A DNA stretch of 64,000 bases from JACCZX01 sp963801035 (lineage in GTDB: Bacteria > Pseudomonadota > Gammaproteobacteria > Burkholderiales > Burkholderiaceae_F): positions 62,001 through 126,000 of the forward strand of contig CAWDDF010000003.1 of NCBI GenBank assembly GCA_963801035.1, in the 5' to 3' direction. Under the pieces are notes generated by a model that did not search any database, was not told the origin of the DNA, and saw only the letters and a list, made by a program, of their open reading frames with translations. Position 1 is the stretch's first letter, and each line of letters opens with the position of its first letter. Positions 16,034 to 24,472 of the stretch are shown here, one piece after another. Made by a program: the position numbers and the translations under genes.

Positions 16034-16423
16034 TCAGTGCGACCTGGCGTAGTCAATCATTCCTTGAAAGTCGACAACGATCGCCGGTTCGTCGCCGACA
16101 ACCCACGCGTCGTGGCCCGATGGAAGCAGCGAAACATCGCCCGGGCGGCAATCGAACTCGGTGCCATCGTCCATCTTGACGCGCAACACGCCGGCAACGT
16201 GATACTGAAAGTGCGGTGCGTCGCAGCTGTCGGTTTTTGCAATCGGCTGCACTGAAGTCGACCAGCGCCATCCGGGCTCGAATATCGCGCGGCCAACCGT
16301 CGCGCCGCCGATGTTGATCAATTCGACGCGGCCGCTCGGAAACTCGCGTACTTCATCGGGTTGCGAGAAATTTTTCCACTCTGCCATTTCTTCAACGTGT
16401 CCAACTGCCTCTGAATGTTTCAT
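16034..16423 (-). CDS. cupin domain protein
   Basis: This 129-residue protein folds as a single cupin. The first motif region is PHFQYHVAGVLRVKMDDG and the second is RPGDVSLLPSGHDAWVVGDEP, with HFQYH and the later H as likely metal ligands. The ATG at 16423 has AGGAGG about 6 bases upstream and overlaps the stop of the PPOX gene (ATGA), so the two are coupled. It is the last gene of the TetR / VOC / PPOX / cupin operon. Substrate unknown. Confidence 0.85.
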   Translation of the reverse strand: MKHSEAVGHVEEMAEWKNFSQPDEVREFPSGRVELINIGGATVGRAIFEPGWRWSTSVQPIAKTDSCDAPHFQYHVAGVLRVKMDDGTEFDCRPGDVSLLPSGHDAWVVGDEPAIVVDFQGMIDYARSH

Positions 16424-17043
16424 GGACCCTCCTTTTGCACAACGGTCTGGGTTGGATCTGCTGCCGGCAGAACATCGGCGAATGCTTCGAAACGCTTCCA
16501 CGCCGGTTCCGGCGGTACGTAGCCGGCCCGTGGGACATATGGCGAGGCCTCGAGCGTCTGCATTCGATGGATATAGCGCGGACAATTCGGAAAGATGTGT
16601 GTTGCACGCACACGCACGATCAGCTGCGCACCGGCGAATTGCTCCAGCAGCGGATCATCGAACTGGATAAAGCTCGTTCCGTGCACACGCAATCGGCGCG
16701 GCTGCTCGAAGTCGATGAAGAACAGCGCGATCGCGGGGTTCACGAGCACGTTGCCGAGGCTGCGGAACATGCCATTGCCGTCGTAGCTCGGAAAGGCGAG
16801 CTCATTGACATCGGTCACTCGCACGAACCCGGCTGCGCCGCCTTTGTAGGAGCAATCTGGCCGCCCATCGCCATCGGCAGTTGCAACGAAGAACAACGTT
16901 CGACTCTCGATGAACGTACGATCCTCGTCGGTGAACGCAGTGCGCGACAGCTTTTCGACCAGACGGTCGGCAAGCCGCCGCGTATCGAACCGATCCTGCA
17001 GCCGGCGCATGCCGGTGTGATATGCCTCGTCAAGGGCGACCAT
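16420..17043 (-). CDS. pyridoxamine 5'-phosphate oxidase-family protein
   Basis: This 207-residue protein has the flavin split-barrel pattern: FFVATADGDGRPDCSYKGG, FVRVTDVNELAFPSYDGNGM, NPAIALFFIDFEQPRRLRVHG and a later ATHIFPNCPRYIH stretch. Family members bind FMN or related flavins and reduce small molecules. It is translated between the VOC and cupin genes with a stop/start contact on both sides. A general detoxification or stress role for the operon is inference from its composition. Confidence 0.85.
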   Translation of the reverse strand: MVALDEAYHTGMRRLQDRFDTRRLADRLVEKLSRTAFTDEDRTFIESRTLFFVATADGDGRPDCSYKGGAAGFVRVTDVNELAFPSYDGNGMFRSLGNVLVNPAIALFFIDFEQPRRLRVHGTSFIQFDDPLLEQFAGAQLIVRVRATHIFPNCPRYIHRMQTLEASPYVPRAGYVPPEPAWKRFEAFADVLPAADPTQTVVQKEGP

Positions 17044-17424
17044 TCAGGCCACGTCCTCGTGCAGACAGAGGATGTTGCCCTCGGTGTCTTCGAACCATGC
17101 TGCCTTTTCCGAGCCCAGCACGCAGACGTGGTCGATTGTCTTGAAGCCAGGGAAGTCGTAGTCGGCAAACTTGACCCCGCGCGCTTTCAATGTGGCGATC
17201 GAGGCGTTGATGCTGTCCACCTTGAAACTCAGCGCCGTGTGTTCCGCTTTAGTGCCGTCGGGCTTTGGAAACAACGCGACCTCGGTGCCGCCGCAGCGGT
17301 AGATGAACTTGCCGTCGGGCCGCAATCCCTCCGGCTCGAGGCCAAGTCGTTCTTCGTAGAACTGTCGCGCTCGGGACAGATCTTTGACTGGCAACATGCA
17401 CGTGACTTGCGATTGCGAAAGCAT
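17044..17424 (-). CDS. VOC family (glyoxalase/bleomycin-resistance-like) protein
   Basis: This 126-residue protein has the paired beta-alpha-beta-beta-beta plan of the VOC superfamily: CMLPVKDLSRARQFYEERLGL at the start, then FIYRCGGTEVALFP, and in the second half VCVLGSEKAAWFEDTEGNILCL with the conserved glutamate before the final strand. It could be a metal-dependent isomerase/dioxygenase or a binding protein. Its stop directly abuts the ATG of the PPOX gene. Confidence 0.88.
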   Translation of the reverse strand: MLSQSQVTCMLPVKDLSRARQFYEERLGLEPEGLRPDGKFIYRCGGTEVALFPKPDGTKAEHTALSFKVDSINASIATLKARGVKFADYDFPGFKTIDHVCVLGSEKAAWFEDTEGNILCLHEDVA

Positions 17425-17495
17425 ATGTGCTCCTCGTATGAACTACGTGGAAGGCGAAGCACCGGCAGTGCTTCGGCAATGAGCAGAATTGCGTA

Positions 17496-18098
17496 TCACT
17501 TGGACAACTCAGAGAGCGAGCGATTAGCCGCCGCCTCAAAGCGCGAAACCTCGCCGAACGAACGCGCCAACATCATCGCGCCTTCGAGCGAGCCGACGAG
17601 CGCGCGAGCGACTTCATGTGCCGGCCCGGAAAACTTCAGCTCACCGGCCTTCTGACCTTGCTTCAGCACTGCAGTCAGCCAGCGCTCGTTCTCGTCGAAG
17701 AAGTGTTTCATCTCATCCTTCATCGGCTTCGGCAGTGTTGCGTATTCGGCGGCCAGCATCCCGCATAGGCACATTCGGTTCTTGCGCAGCACGTCTGCAT
17801 AGATCTCGGCGTATCGCTTCAGTTTTTCGCGCGCTGACTTAGTGGCGCTGTCGATCAATCCAAGCGCGGCCAGAAAGTTTTTTTCATATCGCTCAATCAG
17901 ACGCTGACCGAGCTCGGCCTTGGCCGGAAAGTGATAGTGCAAGCTGGCCTTGGTGACCCCGAGCGTGGCCGCGATGTCCGCGTAGCTAAAACCGTTGAAA
18001 CCGCGCGTCTGAACCAGGCGCTCGGCTGTATCCAGTATCCGCTGCGACGTATCTGCTCTAACCACCGATGCCTCCGCTAATCCACGGCCTGAATACAT
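17496..18098 (-). CDS. TetR/AcrR family transcriptional regulator
   Basis: This 200-residue protein has a TetR N-terminal helix-turn-helix (about residues 18-65): ILDTAERLVQTRGFNGFSYADIA, then LGVTKASLHYHFPAKAEL. The C-terminal domain is helical and contains a CLCGMLAAEYATLP stretch, so a cysteine-reactive ligand is possible. It heads the operon with VOC, PPOX and cupin genes, 70 bases before VOC. Palindromes just upstream of its start make autoregulation likely. Confidence 0.9.
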   Translation of the reverse strand: MYSGRGLAEASVVRADTSQRILDTAERLVQTRGFNGFSYADIAATLGVTKASLHYHFPAKAELGQRLIERYEKNFLAALGLIDSATKSAREKLKRYAEIYADVLRKNRMCLCGMLAAEYATLPKPMKDEMKHFFDENERWLTAVLKQGQKAGELKFSGPAHEVARALVGSLEGAMMLARSFGEVSRFEAAANRSLSELSK

Positions 18099-18101
18099 TT
18101 G

Positions 18102-18143
18102 CTTACCTACTAGTCAATAAGTTACTTACCAATTGGTAGAAAG
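18102..18143. promoter_or_regulatory. putative TetR operator region
   Basis: Directly upstream of the tetR start are TTACCTACTAGTCAATAA and, a few bases on, ACTTACCAATTGGTAGAAAG. The second contains the perfect 12-bp palindrome TACCAATTGGTA (18127-18138). The first is an imperfect palindrome around CTAG. Such sites are typical of TetR self-control. Confidence 0.5.
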
Positions 18144-18263
18144 TCAACAGTTGGCCCGAGCGGCAGTCAGGAATTCGTCACTGCGCTGCAATAACATGTA
18201 CACGCCGCGGCGCGGCGGGCCATGGGCTACGTACGAGGGATACTCAGAGGGACAATTAGCGGA

Positions 18264-19667
18264 TCACTGTCGAATGGCAAGCGCGCGATCGATTCGCTCG
18301 ATCACTCTGTCGCGGCCGATAAGTTCGAGCACTGCATCGATCGACGGCGTTTGCGTTCGACCGGTGACCGCGACCCGCAGCGGCCCGGCAACCTGCGGCA
18401 TTTTCAGCTTTAGCTCATTGACGGTCTGCTTGATGGCCCCATGTAGCGCGGTGCGCTCCCACGTGAGGTCCGACGCATGATCGCGGAACGCCTGCACTGC
18501 TTTGCGGCCGGAGTCGTTCAAATGCTCGATAACGAGGTCGCGGTCGATTTGAGGTTCAACGTAAAACAGCAGCGCCGCATCGGCCAGTTCATTCAGCGTT
18601 CGCGATCGATCCTTTAGCAGTGCGACCACTTTTCGCAGGGCTGGGCCACCGAGCAGTCGGCCACCGCGCGCTTCGACGCGTGGCGCGACAAGGCTCGCGA
18701 GCCGATCGTCGTCCGCTTCCTTGATGTACTCGCCGTTGAGCCACATCAATTTGTCGAGGTTGTACTGAGCCGGAGCGCGGTTGACATGTTCTAAATCGAA
18801 CCATTCGATCAATTGCTCGCGCGTGAACTTTTCCTCGTCTCCATGGCTCCAGCCAAGGCGTGCAAGATAGTTGAACAAGGCCTCAGGCAGAAAGCCGTCC
18901 TCGTCGTACTGCAGCACGCTGACCGCGCCGTGCCGCTTTGAAAGTTTTCCGCCGTCGGGCGCGAGAATCAGCGGCAAGTGGCCGAACAAAGGCGGAGTCC
19001 AGCCCAGCGCGCGATATAGATTGATCTGACGCGGCGTGTTGTTGATGTGCTCTTCGCCACGCATCACATGCGTGATACGCATGTCGGCATCATCGACGGC
19101 CACGGCGAAGTTATACGTCGGCATCCAGTCGCTGCGGGCGATCACCAGATCGTCCAGCTCACGATTAGAGATGCTGATCGGCCCTTTGACCAGATCGTTC
19201 CACTCGACGTCGCCGTCATCGGGATTACGAAATCGAAACACTGGCTGCACGCCTTCAGGCGGTGTCTTGCCGCGCGCATTCTCGGGCCGCCACCGGCCGT
19301 CGTAGCGTGGTTTCTCGTTGCGTGCGATCTGCGCTTCGCGCAGCGCTTCGAGCTCGTCCTTACTCGCGTAGCACCGATAGGCGCGGCCGTCAGCCAGCAT
19401 TTGCTCGAGTACTTCGCGATAGCGCGTCAGACGCTCGGTCTGCCGTATCGGCCCTTCGTCGTAATCGAGCTCAAGCCAGCGCATGCTCTGCAGAATCACC
19501 TGCACTGCTTGCTCGGTCGAGCGTTCAACGTCGGTGTCTTCGATGCGCAGAATGAACTTGCCGCCGTGATGGCGCGCAAACGCCCAGCAAAACAGTGCCG
19601 TGCGCGCCGTACCAAGGTGCAGCATGCCGGTCGGGCTCGGAGCAATTCGCGTTCTGACTTCGCTCAT
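18264..19667 (-). CDS. gltX: glutamyl-tRNA synthetase
   Basis: This 467-residue class I synthetase charges tRNA-Glu. The N terminus reads RIAPSPTGMLHLGTARTALF, with HLGT in place of HIGH. The second signature is KLSKRHG at about residue 240. FRIEDTD-type ILRIEDTDVERS and VDDADMRITHVMRGEEHINN are also typical. The ATG at 19667 was chosen because homologues begin just before the RIAPSPTG strand, although the frame is open further upstream. It is divergent from the peptidase gene with only 21 bases between starts. Confidence 0.95.
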   Translation of the reverse strand: MSEVRTRIAPSPTGMLHLGTARTALFCWAFARHHGGKFILRIEDTDVERSTEQAVQVILQSMRWLELDYDEGPIRQTERLTRYREVLEQMLADGRAYRCYASKDELEALREAQIARNEKPRYDGRWRPENARGKTPPEGVQPVFRFRNPDDGDVEWNDLVKGPISISNRELDDLVIARSDWMPTYNFAVAVDDADMRITHVMRGEEHINNTPRQINLYRALGWTPPLFGHLPLILAPDGGKLSKRHGAVSVLQYDEDGFLPEALFNYLARLGWSHGDEEKFTREQLIEWFDLEHVNRAPAQYNLDKLMWLNGEYIKEADDDRLASLVAPRVEARGGRLLGGPALRKVVALLKDRSRTLNELADAALLFYVEPQIDRDLVIEHLNDSGRKAVQAFRDHASDLTWERTALHGAIKQTVNELKLKMPQVAGPLRVAVTGRTQTPSIDAVLELIGRDRVIERIDRALAIRQ

Positions 19668-19688
19668 GCATGCATGGTAACTTGCCGC

Positions 19689-21220
19689 ATGGTCGACAAA
19701 TTGATCGTCACCAATCGCGCCGCACTGCGGAGGAAATACGGCGCGCGCGGTCTGGCGAAAGTGACAGCTGGCGTCAAGGCGCTGATTGCTGCCGATCGCA
19801 AGCGAGGGTTGATCACACGCCTGGTCGCTGTGGATAGCGCGGCGATGAAGCGCTACGGACCGCAAGTGACAAACTCAACGAGCGCAAGCCAGAACAAGCG
19901 TGCCATCGATGCACTTCATCGCGCGTTGCGTCCGCACTATCTGCTGATTCTCGGATCTGTCGACGTCGTTCCGCATCAGGATCCGAAGAACCCTGTGTTC
20001 GTAGACGATCAGGAAGACGATCCGGTGGCGTGGGGTGATTTGCCGTACGCATGCGATGCGCCGTATTCGCGCGACATCACGAAGTTCATCGGTCCGACAC
20101 GCGTGATTGGACGCTTGCCGGATATGCAGGGCGCCCGCGAGCCTTCACACCTGCTGGCATGCCTCAACGTAGCAGCGACCTACAAGGCACGACCGCTCGC
20201 GCAGTATCTGAATTACTTTGCGCTATCGGCGCAGGTATGGCGAAAGTCGACCGCGCTGTCGCTGACGAATATCTTCGGCAACAGCAGCAAACTGATACTT
20301 GCACCGCCTACCGCCAGCTTGGTCGCAAGCCGCAAGCTTGGAGCGCGTAGCCATTTCATCAACTGCCATGGCGCGCTCGCCGATTCGCGGTTTTACGGTG
20401 AGGACAAGAGCGGCATGCCGATCGCCCTGGATTCGAAGGACGTAAACGGCCGGATCCGCGAAGGCACGGTTGCCGCTGTGGAATGCTGCTATGGCGCTGA
20501 GCTATACGACTCGATCGGGCTTGGGTTAACCGCGCCCATCTGCCAGACGTATATGGCGCAGAAGGCCTACGGCTACTTCGGCAGCACGACCATTGCCTAC
20601 GGGCCGGCCGAAGGCAACGGCGCTGCGGATCTGATCACCCAATATTTTCTGCTGGAGGTACAAGCTGGTCATTCACTCGGGCTGGCAGCATTGAAGGCGC
20701 AACAACGCTACGTAGAGCAAGCCGACGAACTCGATCCGATCGATCTAAAAACCCTGGCGCAGTTTTATCTGCTCGGGGATCCAAGCGTGCAGCCGTCAAG
20801 ATCGCCTCGGCGACGCGCACGCCGACGGGTATCGCTGCAGTCGCCAAGCGCAGCGTGCGCGCAGCGCGGCGGGCGAACACCGAACGCATCGGAGAACTGC
20901 TGCGCGAGAGCACGCCGACAGCGTCGCATCCGGTCTCAACGACGCCATCGGCGAACGTTCGCCGCCAGTTAAACCAGATCGCCCGCCAGGTCGGCGTGGC
21001 ACCCGCAGCGCACTTCACTACTTTTGCCGTCGAATGCGCCCGCCGGCTCGAAGGTGCGAAGCGCGCCGTGCGCACCGCTGGCGGTGTAGCGTCGAAGTAT
21101 CACCTGCTTGTGACCACTGCGGATGACCTGAGCAAGACCGACGTCGGATCGCGTGTCGCAGTCATTGCACGCGAGGCGAGTGAGCGCATCGTTGCATATC
21201 GCGTCTATTACCAGCGCTGA
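19689..21220 (+). CDS. clan CD (gingipain C25/caspase-like) cysteine peptidase, frameshifted
   Basis: The protein is about 510 residues when one frameshift near 20790 is repaired; the uninterrupted frame alone runs to 20972 with a meaningless arginine-rich tail. The candidate catalytic pair is a histidine in HFINCHGALADSRFYG and a cysteine in VAAVECCYGAELYD, following the H-G...C order of clan CD. LLILGSVDVVPHQDP and VIGRLPD also resemble C25 peptidases. The tail after the shift (IASATRTPTGIAAVAKRS..., ending at 21220) is helical. No signal peptide is seen. Its stop overlaps the start of a 100-residue partner (TGATG). An ATG at 19674 is an alternative start. Confidence 0.6.
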
Positions 21221-21522
21221 TGGCGACACGCAAAGCGCCGAGCAAGCCCGAAGCCTCTACGCCGTCGAGCGAGCCGACGCGTGTCCACGCGCTTCGCGGC
21301 CGCGTAGCCGAAGGCCTTTTCGCGAGGGGCAGCAAAAGCGAGCACAACGCCGTGTTTCTGGAAACGCGCGCGGCGCGCTACGTCTTGCGGCGTCGCGACG
21401 GACCCGCGTACGCCGATCAAACGCTGCGCAAGCTGGTTGGATGCAACGTCGAGTGCGACGGCATTGTCGTCTCGTACGTGTTGATTGCAGACCGTATTGA
21501 ACCGATCAGCGAGGCGGTCTAA
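21220..21522 (+). CDS. small protein translationally coupled to the peptidase
   Basis: This 100-residue protein has a disordered N terminus rich in proline, serine and lysine, then a compact beta-rich part: RGRVAEGLFARGSKSEHNAV, FLETRAARYVLRRRDGPAY, LVGCNVECDGIVVSYVLIAD. The pattern suggests a small OB-like barrel. Its ATG overlaps the peptidase stop (TGATG), which implies a joint role such as a substrate, inhibitor or regulator of the peptidase. I do not know a named family. Confidence 0.7.
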   Translation: MATRKAPSKPEASTPSSEPTRVHALRGRVAEGLFARGSKSEHNAVFLETRAARYVLRRRDGPAYADQTLRKLVGCNVECDGIVVSYVLIADRIEPISEAV

Positions 21523-21757
21523 AAGTTTTCGGTCCGCAGCAAGTGGTCCTGCGGATTGCCATAGTGCTGATACGCACCGTTACAGCATGTGGCTCGGATG
21601 GGAGCCGGCACTTGCTGCTGCCGACCAAACTTCAATGGCAGGAAGTCCGCGCGCAAAGCCAAATCAGATGCTCTTCAAGAACGCCCCGCGCTTGTGCAGT
21701 AGCTGCGGAATTGCCGTGAGCTATTAGCCGTAAGCAATTAGCGAAAAGCCGGAGCAG

Positions 21758-21889
21758 CTATCCGAGGCGAGCTTCGTCGTCACCTTGCGGTGGCATGAGT
21801 GGTGGCCAGTCTCGAGTCGAGTCGCCAAACACGAGGTACAGCGCGATCGCAAACGAGAAGAGCACGATGAGCCAGTCAAAGAAGTCCAT
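21758..21889 (-). CDS. 43-residue membrane peptide
   Basis: AGGAG lies 10 bases before the ATG. The peptide begins MDFFDWLIVLFSFAIALYL, a single membrane helix, and then has an acidic, proline-containing tail (RDWPPLMPPQGDDEARLG). This resembles small inner-membrane proteins. It is isolated in an otherwise empty stretch between the peptidase pair and the PEP-CTERM genes. Confidence 0.5.
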   Translation of the reverse strand: MDFFDWLIVLFSFAIALYLVFGDSTRDWPPLMPPQGDDEARLG

Positions 21890-22088
21890 TGCATTCACTC
21901 CTAATCAGGCTCAATTTTGTGAGATAGGCACGCTGACGGGAAGTCATCCAGCCGGCTTCCTCTATTCGGTGGATGTAATCCGATACGCGATGTCGTGCAC
22001 CAGACGCAAGGTTGGCCCTGGCGAATGTCGCGTCGCTAGGCCTATCTAAAAGCGTTGCCGTCTTGCGTACGCACGCGCACGCTTAGCT

Positions 22089-22244
22089 TTAGGTTGCGAC
22101 AAGCGAGCGAACTGCCACCCAAGCCAGGAACGCGATGGTGCCGGTCACCGCAGCGATCGCGGCGTGATGCGAAAACATTTCGTAAAACTGCAGGAACGCC
22201 CTGTCTCGCCTTCGGCGTCGCTTCGTTCCCCCGCTCACACTCAT
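22089..22244 (-). CDS. 51-residue tail-anchored peptide
   Basis: The frame from an ATG at 22244 gives a basic N terminus (GGTKRRRRRDR), an amphipathic middle and one C-terminal membrane helix (IAAVTGTIAFLAWVAV). A GAGAT lies upstream of the ATG. The arrangement fits a small positive-inside membrane protein, but its length makes chance likely too. The 300 bases between it and the next gene (22245-22553) show no feature. Confidence 0.35.
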   Translation of the reverse strand: MSVSGGTKRRRRRDRAFLQFYEMFSHHAAIAAVTGTIAFLAWVAVRSLVAT

Positions 22245-22553
22245 CGCAATCTCGGTACTCGCACTTCTTAGTGATCCTACCCCTGCATGAGCATTCCAGA
22301 CGCGAATGTCACCGGACTCACCGCCGGCATCAATCGACCCGTCGCTCACATCGAGGAACCCAGGTACTTTGACTTGGAATGCTTACGTGGTCTTCGCTTT
22401 TCTCGACCGGCGTGCCCGCACATCGTCGGTGAGCCTTACAGCAGCCCTGGAGCGCACGACGCCATTCAATCGAAATCTATTGTTTTCCTTCAAGAAATTT
22501 GCGTTGGCGCGACCTTTGCATCGGTCCGGCAAGCCAGCCGCCAAGGAGACAAA

Positions 22554-23198
22554 ATGACGCGCTTCCTTTCAGTTGCGCTTGCCGCTGCGTTAATCGCATC
22601 TCCCGCTGCGGCCGGCATCGTCTTCAACTACGAGCAAATTGGTTCGACGATCCCTAGTGATTGCTCGCCGGCTTTTCCGGCGCAGCCTTTATGCACCATC
22701 ATCGATGCCACAGGAATTGCGAATGACGTTCCAAACGTTATTCCAGGTGAATGGTCGGTAACGCTTCATGGCCAAGTATTGTTTTTCGCCGGTACTGGAA
22801 CCTTCTCATTCGACGACGTATCGAGCGCGAACAACGACTTCTTCGGTACTTGGACCAACGTCCTCTTTCCACCTAATGAGTCTGGCATCGCACACAGCAC
22901 ATTCGAGTGGATCGTGACTGGTGGCACCGGCATTTTTGCGGGTCTGTCCGGCTTCGGCACGTCGATGGGGGATGTCGTGGTCGCGCCCGCTGGGTTCGAT
23001 GAGCAAGGTGTTCCCATCTTTGTGGCCGCGTGCCCCGGCGCGCAACCCGGCATAGGCTCCTACTGCGATAGTGGCCGCTTTGTGATTCCCGAGCCAGGAA
23101 CACTCGTGCTATTGCTCGCGGCCGCCTTGGCCGCCGCGATAACATGCCGCGGTTACTTCCGCCGCGCGATGCGCTCGTGTCTTCGTCACTCGCGTTGA
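22554..23198 (+). CDS. PEP-CTERM sorting domain protein
   Basis: This 214-residue exported protein has a signal peptide (about residues 1-20, cut after SPAAA), a beta-rich extracellular body with VTGGTGIFAGLSGFGT, and a C-terminal PEP-CTERM signal: VIPEPG, a hydrophobic helix and a basic tail. PEP-CTERM proteins are processed by exosortase and linked to extracellular polysaccharide. AAGGAG lies just upstream of the ATG at 22554. The ATG further upstream is unlikely. The basic tail (RGYFRRAMRSCLRHSR) is longer than usual. Confidence 0.85.
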   Translation: MTRFLSVALAAALIASPAAAGIVFNYEQIGSTIPSDCSPAFPAQPLCTIIDATGIANDVPNVIPGEWSVTLHGQVLFFAGTGTFSFDDVSSANNDFFGTWTNVLFPPNESGIAHSTFEWIVTGGTGIFAGLSGFGTSMGDVVVAPAGFDEQGVPIFVAACPGAQPGIGSYCDSGRFVIPEPGTLVLLLAAALAAAITCRGYFRRAMRSCLRHSR

Positions 23199-23226
23199 CC
23201 GAAAACCCTCCGGTCGATGGCCAGCC

Positions 23227-23898
23227 TTACTTACGCCGTGTGAAAGCTCCCGCTACGATCGCAGTAGCCACGAGTAGGAGCGTTGCCGGTTCCGGAACCG
23301 TGCCTACTGGCGGAGCGGACGCAATCGCACCGACTGCGTCAATGTCGGCGCCGACCGTTGTACCGCTCGTGGCGTCCAAAGCAATATTGTCAGTCAACCG
23401 TACGAAGGAGAAGAAGTCCGACGTACCGAAACCAAAGGCATCGATATCTACGCCCCTCGTTGCCCCGGTTACTGCCCCAACGTTGAACCAGGTCGATCCG
23501 TTCTTGCTGATGTCCACAAACGTATCCTCTACATCAGGTCCGATCTCGAAGATCCACAGATCCTCATTCGAGTTGCCACTACCCGTGAGAGAGTTATCGG
23601 TGAACCTCAGCACTATGCGTCCTCCAGCACCCAAACTGACATATTCAGGATCTGTACCTTCCGGGAAGTTCGGCGCTCCCAGCGCCTGAGATGCGTCTTG
23701 GAAGGCGGCGCTCGGTACTGCTCCCCCACCGAACGCCGGGTTGTAGGAGACGACACTGTCCGCGAACGACGCTTCGCCGCCAGGAAATTCGACGCCATGA
23801 AAAGGTACGGCAGACGCTGACACGCTGAAGAAAAGTGCTAAGCAAGCAAGCGACGTCTTGCATGCGTTCTGAAACTGACTGCTCTTTTTGAAAGCCAT
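23227..23898 (-). CDS. PEP-CTERM sorting domain protein
   Basis: This 223-residue protein has a signal peptide (cut after VSASA, about residue 30), a body with GGGAVPSAAFQDASQALGAP and SLGAGGRIVLRFTDN that resembles cell-surface beta-sandwich proteins, and a C-terminal TVPEPATLLLV sorting signal with RRK tail. GAAGG lies upstream of the ATG. It is convergent with the other PEP-CTERM gene, 28 bases apart, but shares no obvious similarity with it outside the sorting signal. Confidence 0.88.
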   Translation of the reverse strand: MAFKKSSQFQNACKTSLACLALFFSVSASAVPFHGVEFPGGEASFADSVVSYNPAFGGGAVPSAAFQDASQALGAPNFPEGTDPEYVSLGAGGRIVLRFTDNSLTGSGNSNEDLWIFEIGPDVEDTFVDISKNGSTWFNVGAVTGATRGVDIDAFGFGTSDFFSFVRLTDNIALDATSGTTVGADIDAVGAIASAPPVGTVPEPATLLLVATAIVAGAFTRRK

Positions 23899-24328
23899 GT
23901 CCCTTCTCCTTCCCGCGGTTTGCTAGCCGCGTCAAGCAAGAAAAGGGCCGTGACGGTATGCGCTTGAATTACCGACAGAATGAATCGCAGCGAACGCAAC
24001 AACGCGTTGAACTGTAAGAAGCATCGACATCTGATCGAAGCCGTCGCAACGGAACTTTGTTGCCCCAGCCGGCGCGGCCTCGCAGCCTACGTCGAAGTTT
24101 TAACCTTCCCTTATTCGCGTTCGCGGGACGGGGCCTGGCGCGCGTCTCGCGAAAGAGCAACCGCTACTGCGCATTGTTCCCTCGCCTCACGGGCGTTTTT
24201 ACGCGCTTCGCGCGCCGCCTTCACCGGATCGATATCTTCTGCCACAAATACCGCCTAGCAACATCTGTTCCTTTGCCGTAGCGGTCAGCCGTGCGCCCGC
24301 GCGAGACATATGTCGGTTCCAAAAACAA
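23899..24328. other. intergenic stretch without a recognisable gene
   Basis: This 430-base gap lies between the PEP-CTERM gene and tRNA-Val. The frames in it are arginine-rich and unlike protein. I see no terminator, repeat or RNA in it. Confidence 0.5.
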
Positions 24329-24403
24329 TGGTGGGTGGTACAGGGTTCGAACCTGTGACCCCTGCCGTGTGAAGGCAGTGCTCTACCGCTGAGCTAACCA
24401 CCC
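24329..24403 (-). tRNA. tRNA-Val (anticodon CAC)
   Basis: The cloverleaf reads GGGTGGTTAGCTCAGCGG through TACCACCC, with A and encoded CCA. The anticodon stem CTGCC/GGCAG holds TTCACAC with CAC. Upstream on the minus strand, CAATAAT followed by GC-rich sequence is a possible -10 and stringent discriminator. Confidence 0.96.
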
Positions 24404-24472
24404 GCTGGCATGGAGCGCACGGGGCGCGAATTATTGCATGGCTCGCGCGTCGTTTGCTTGGCTTACGATGCC

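Noticed and set aside
19047..19688. N-terminal extension of the peptidase frame into gltX
   Set aside because: The frame is open only because it lies antisense to gltX. Peptidase-like sequence begins near MVDKLIVTN.
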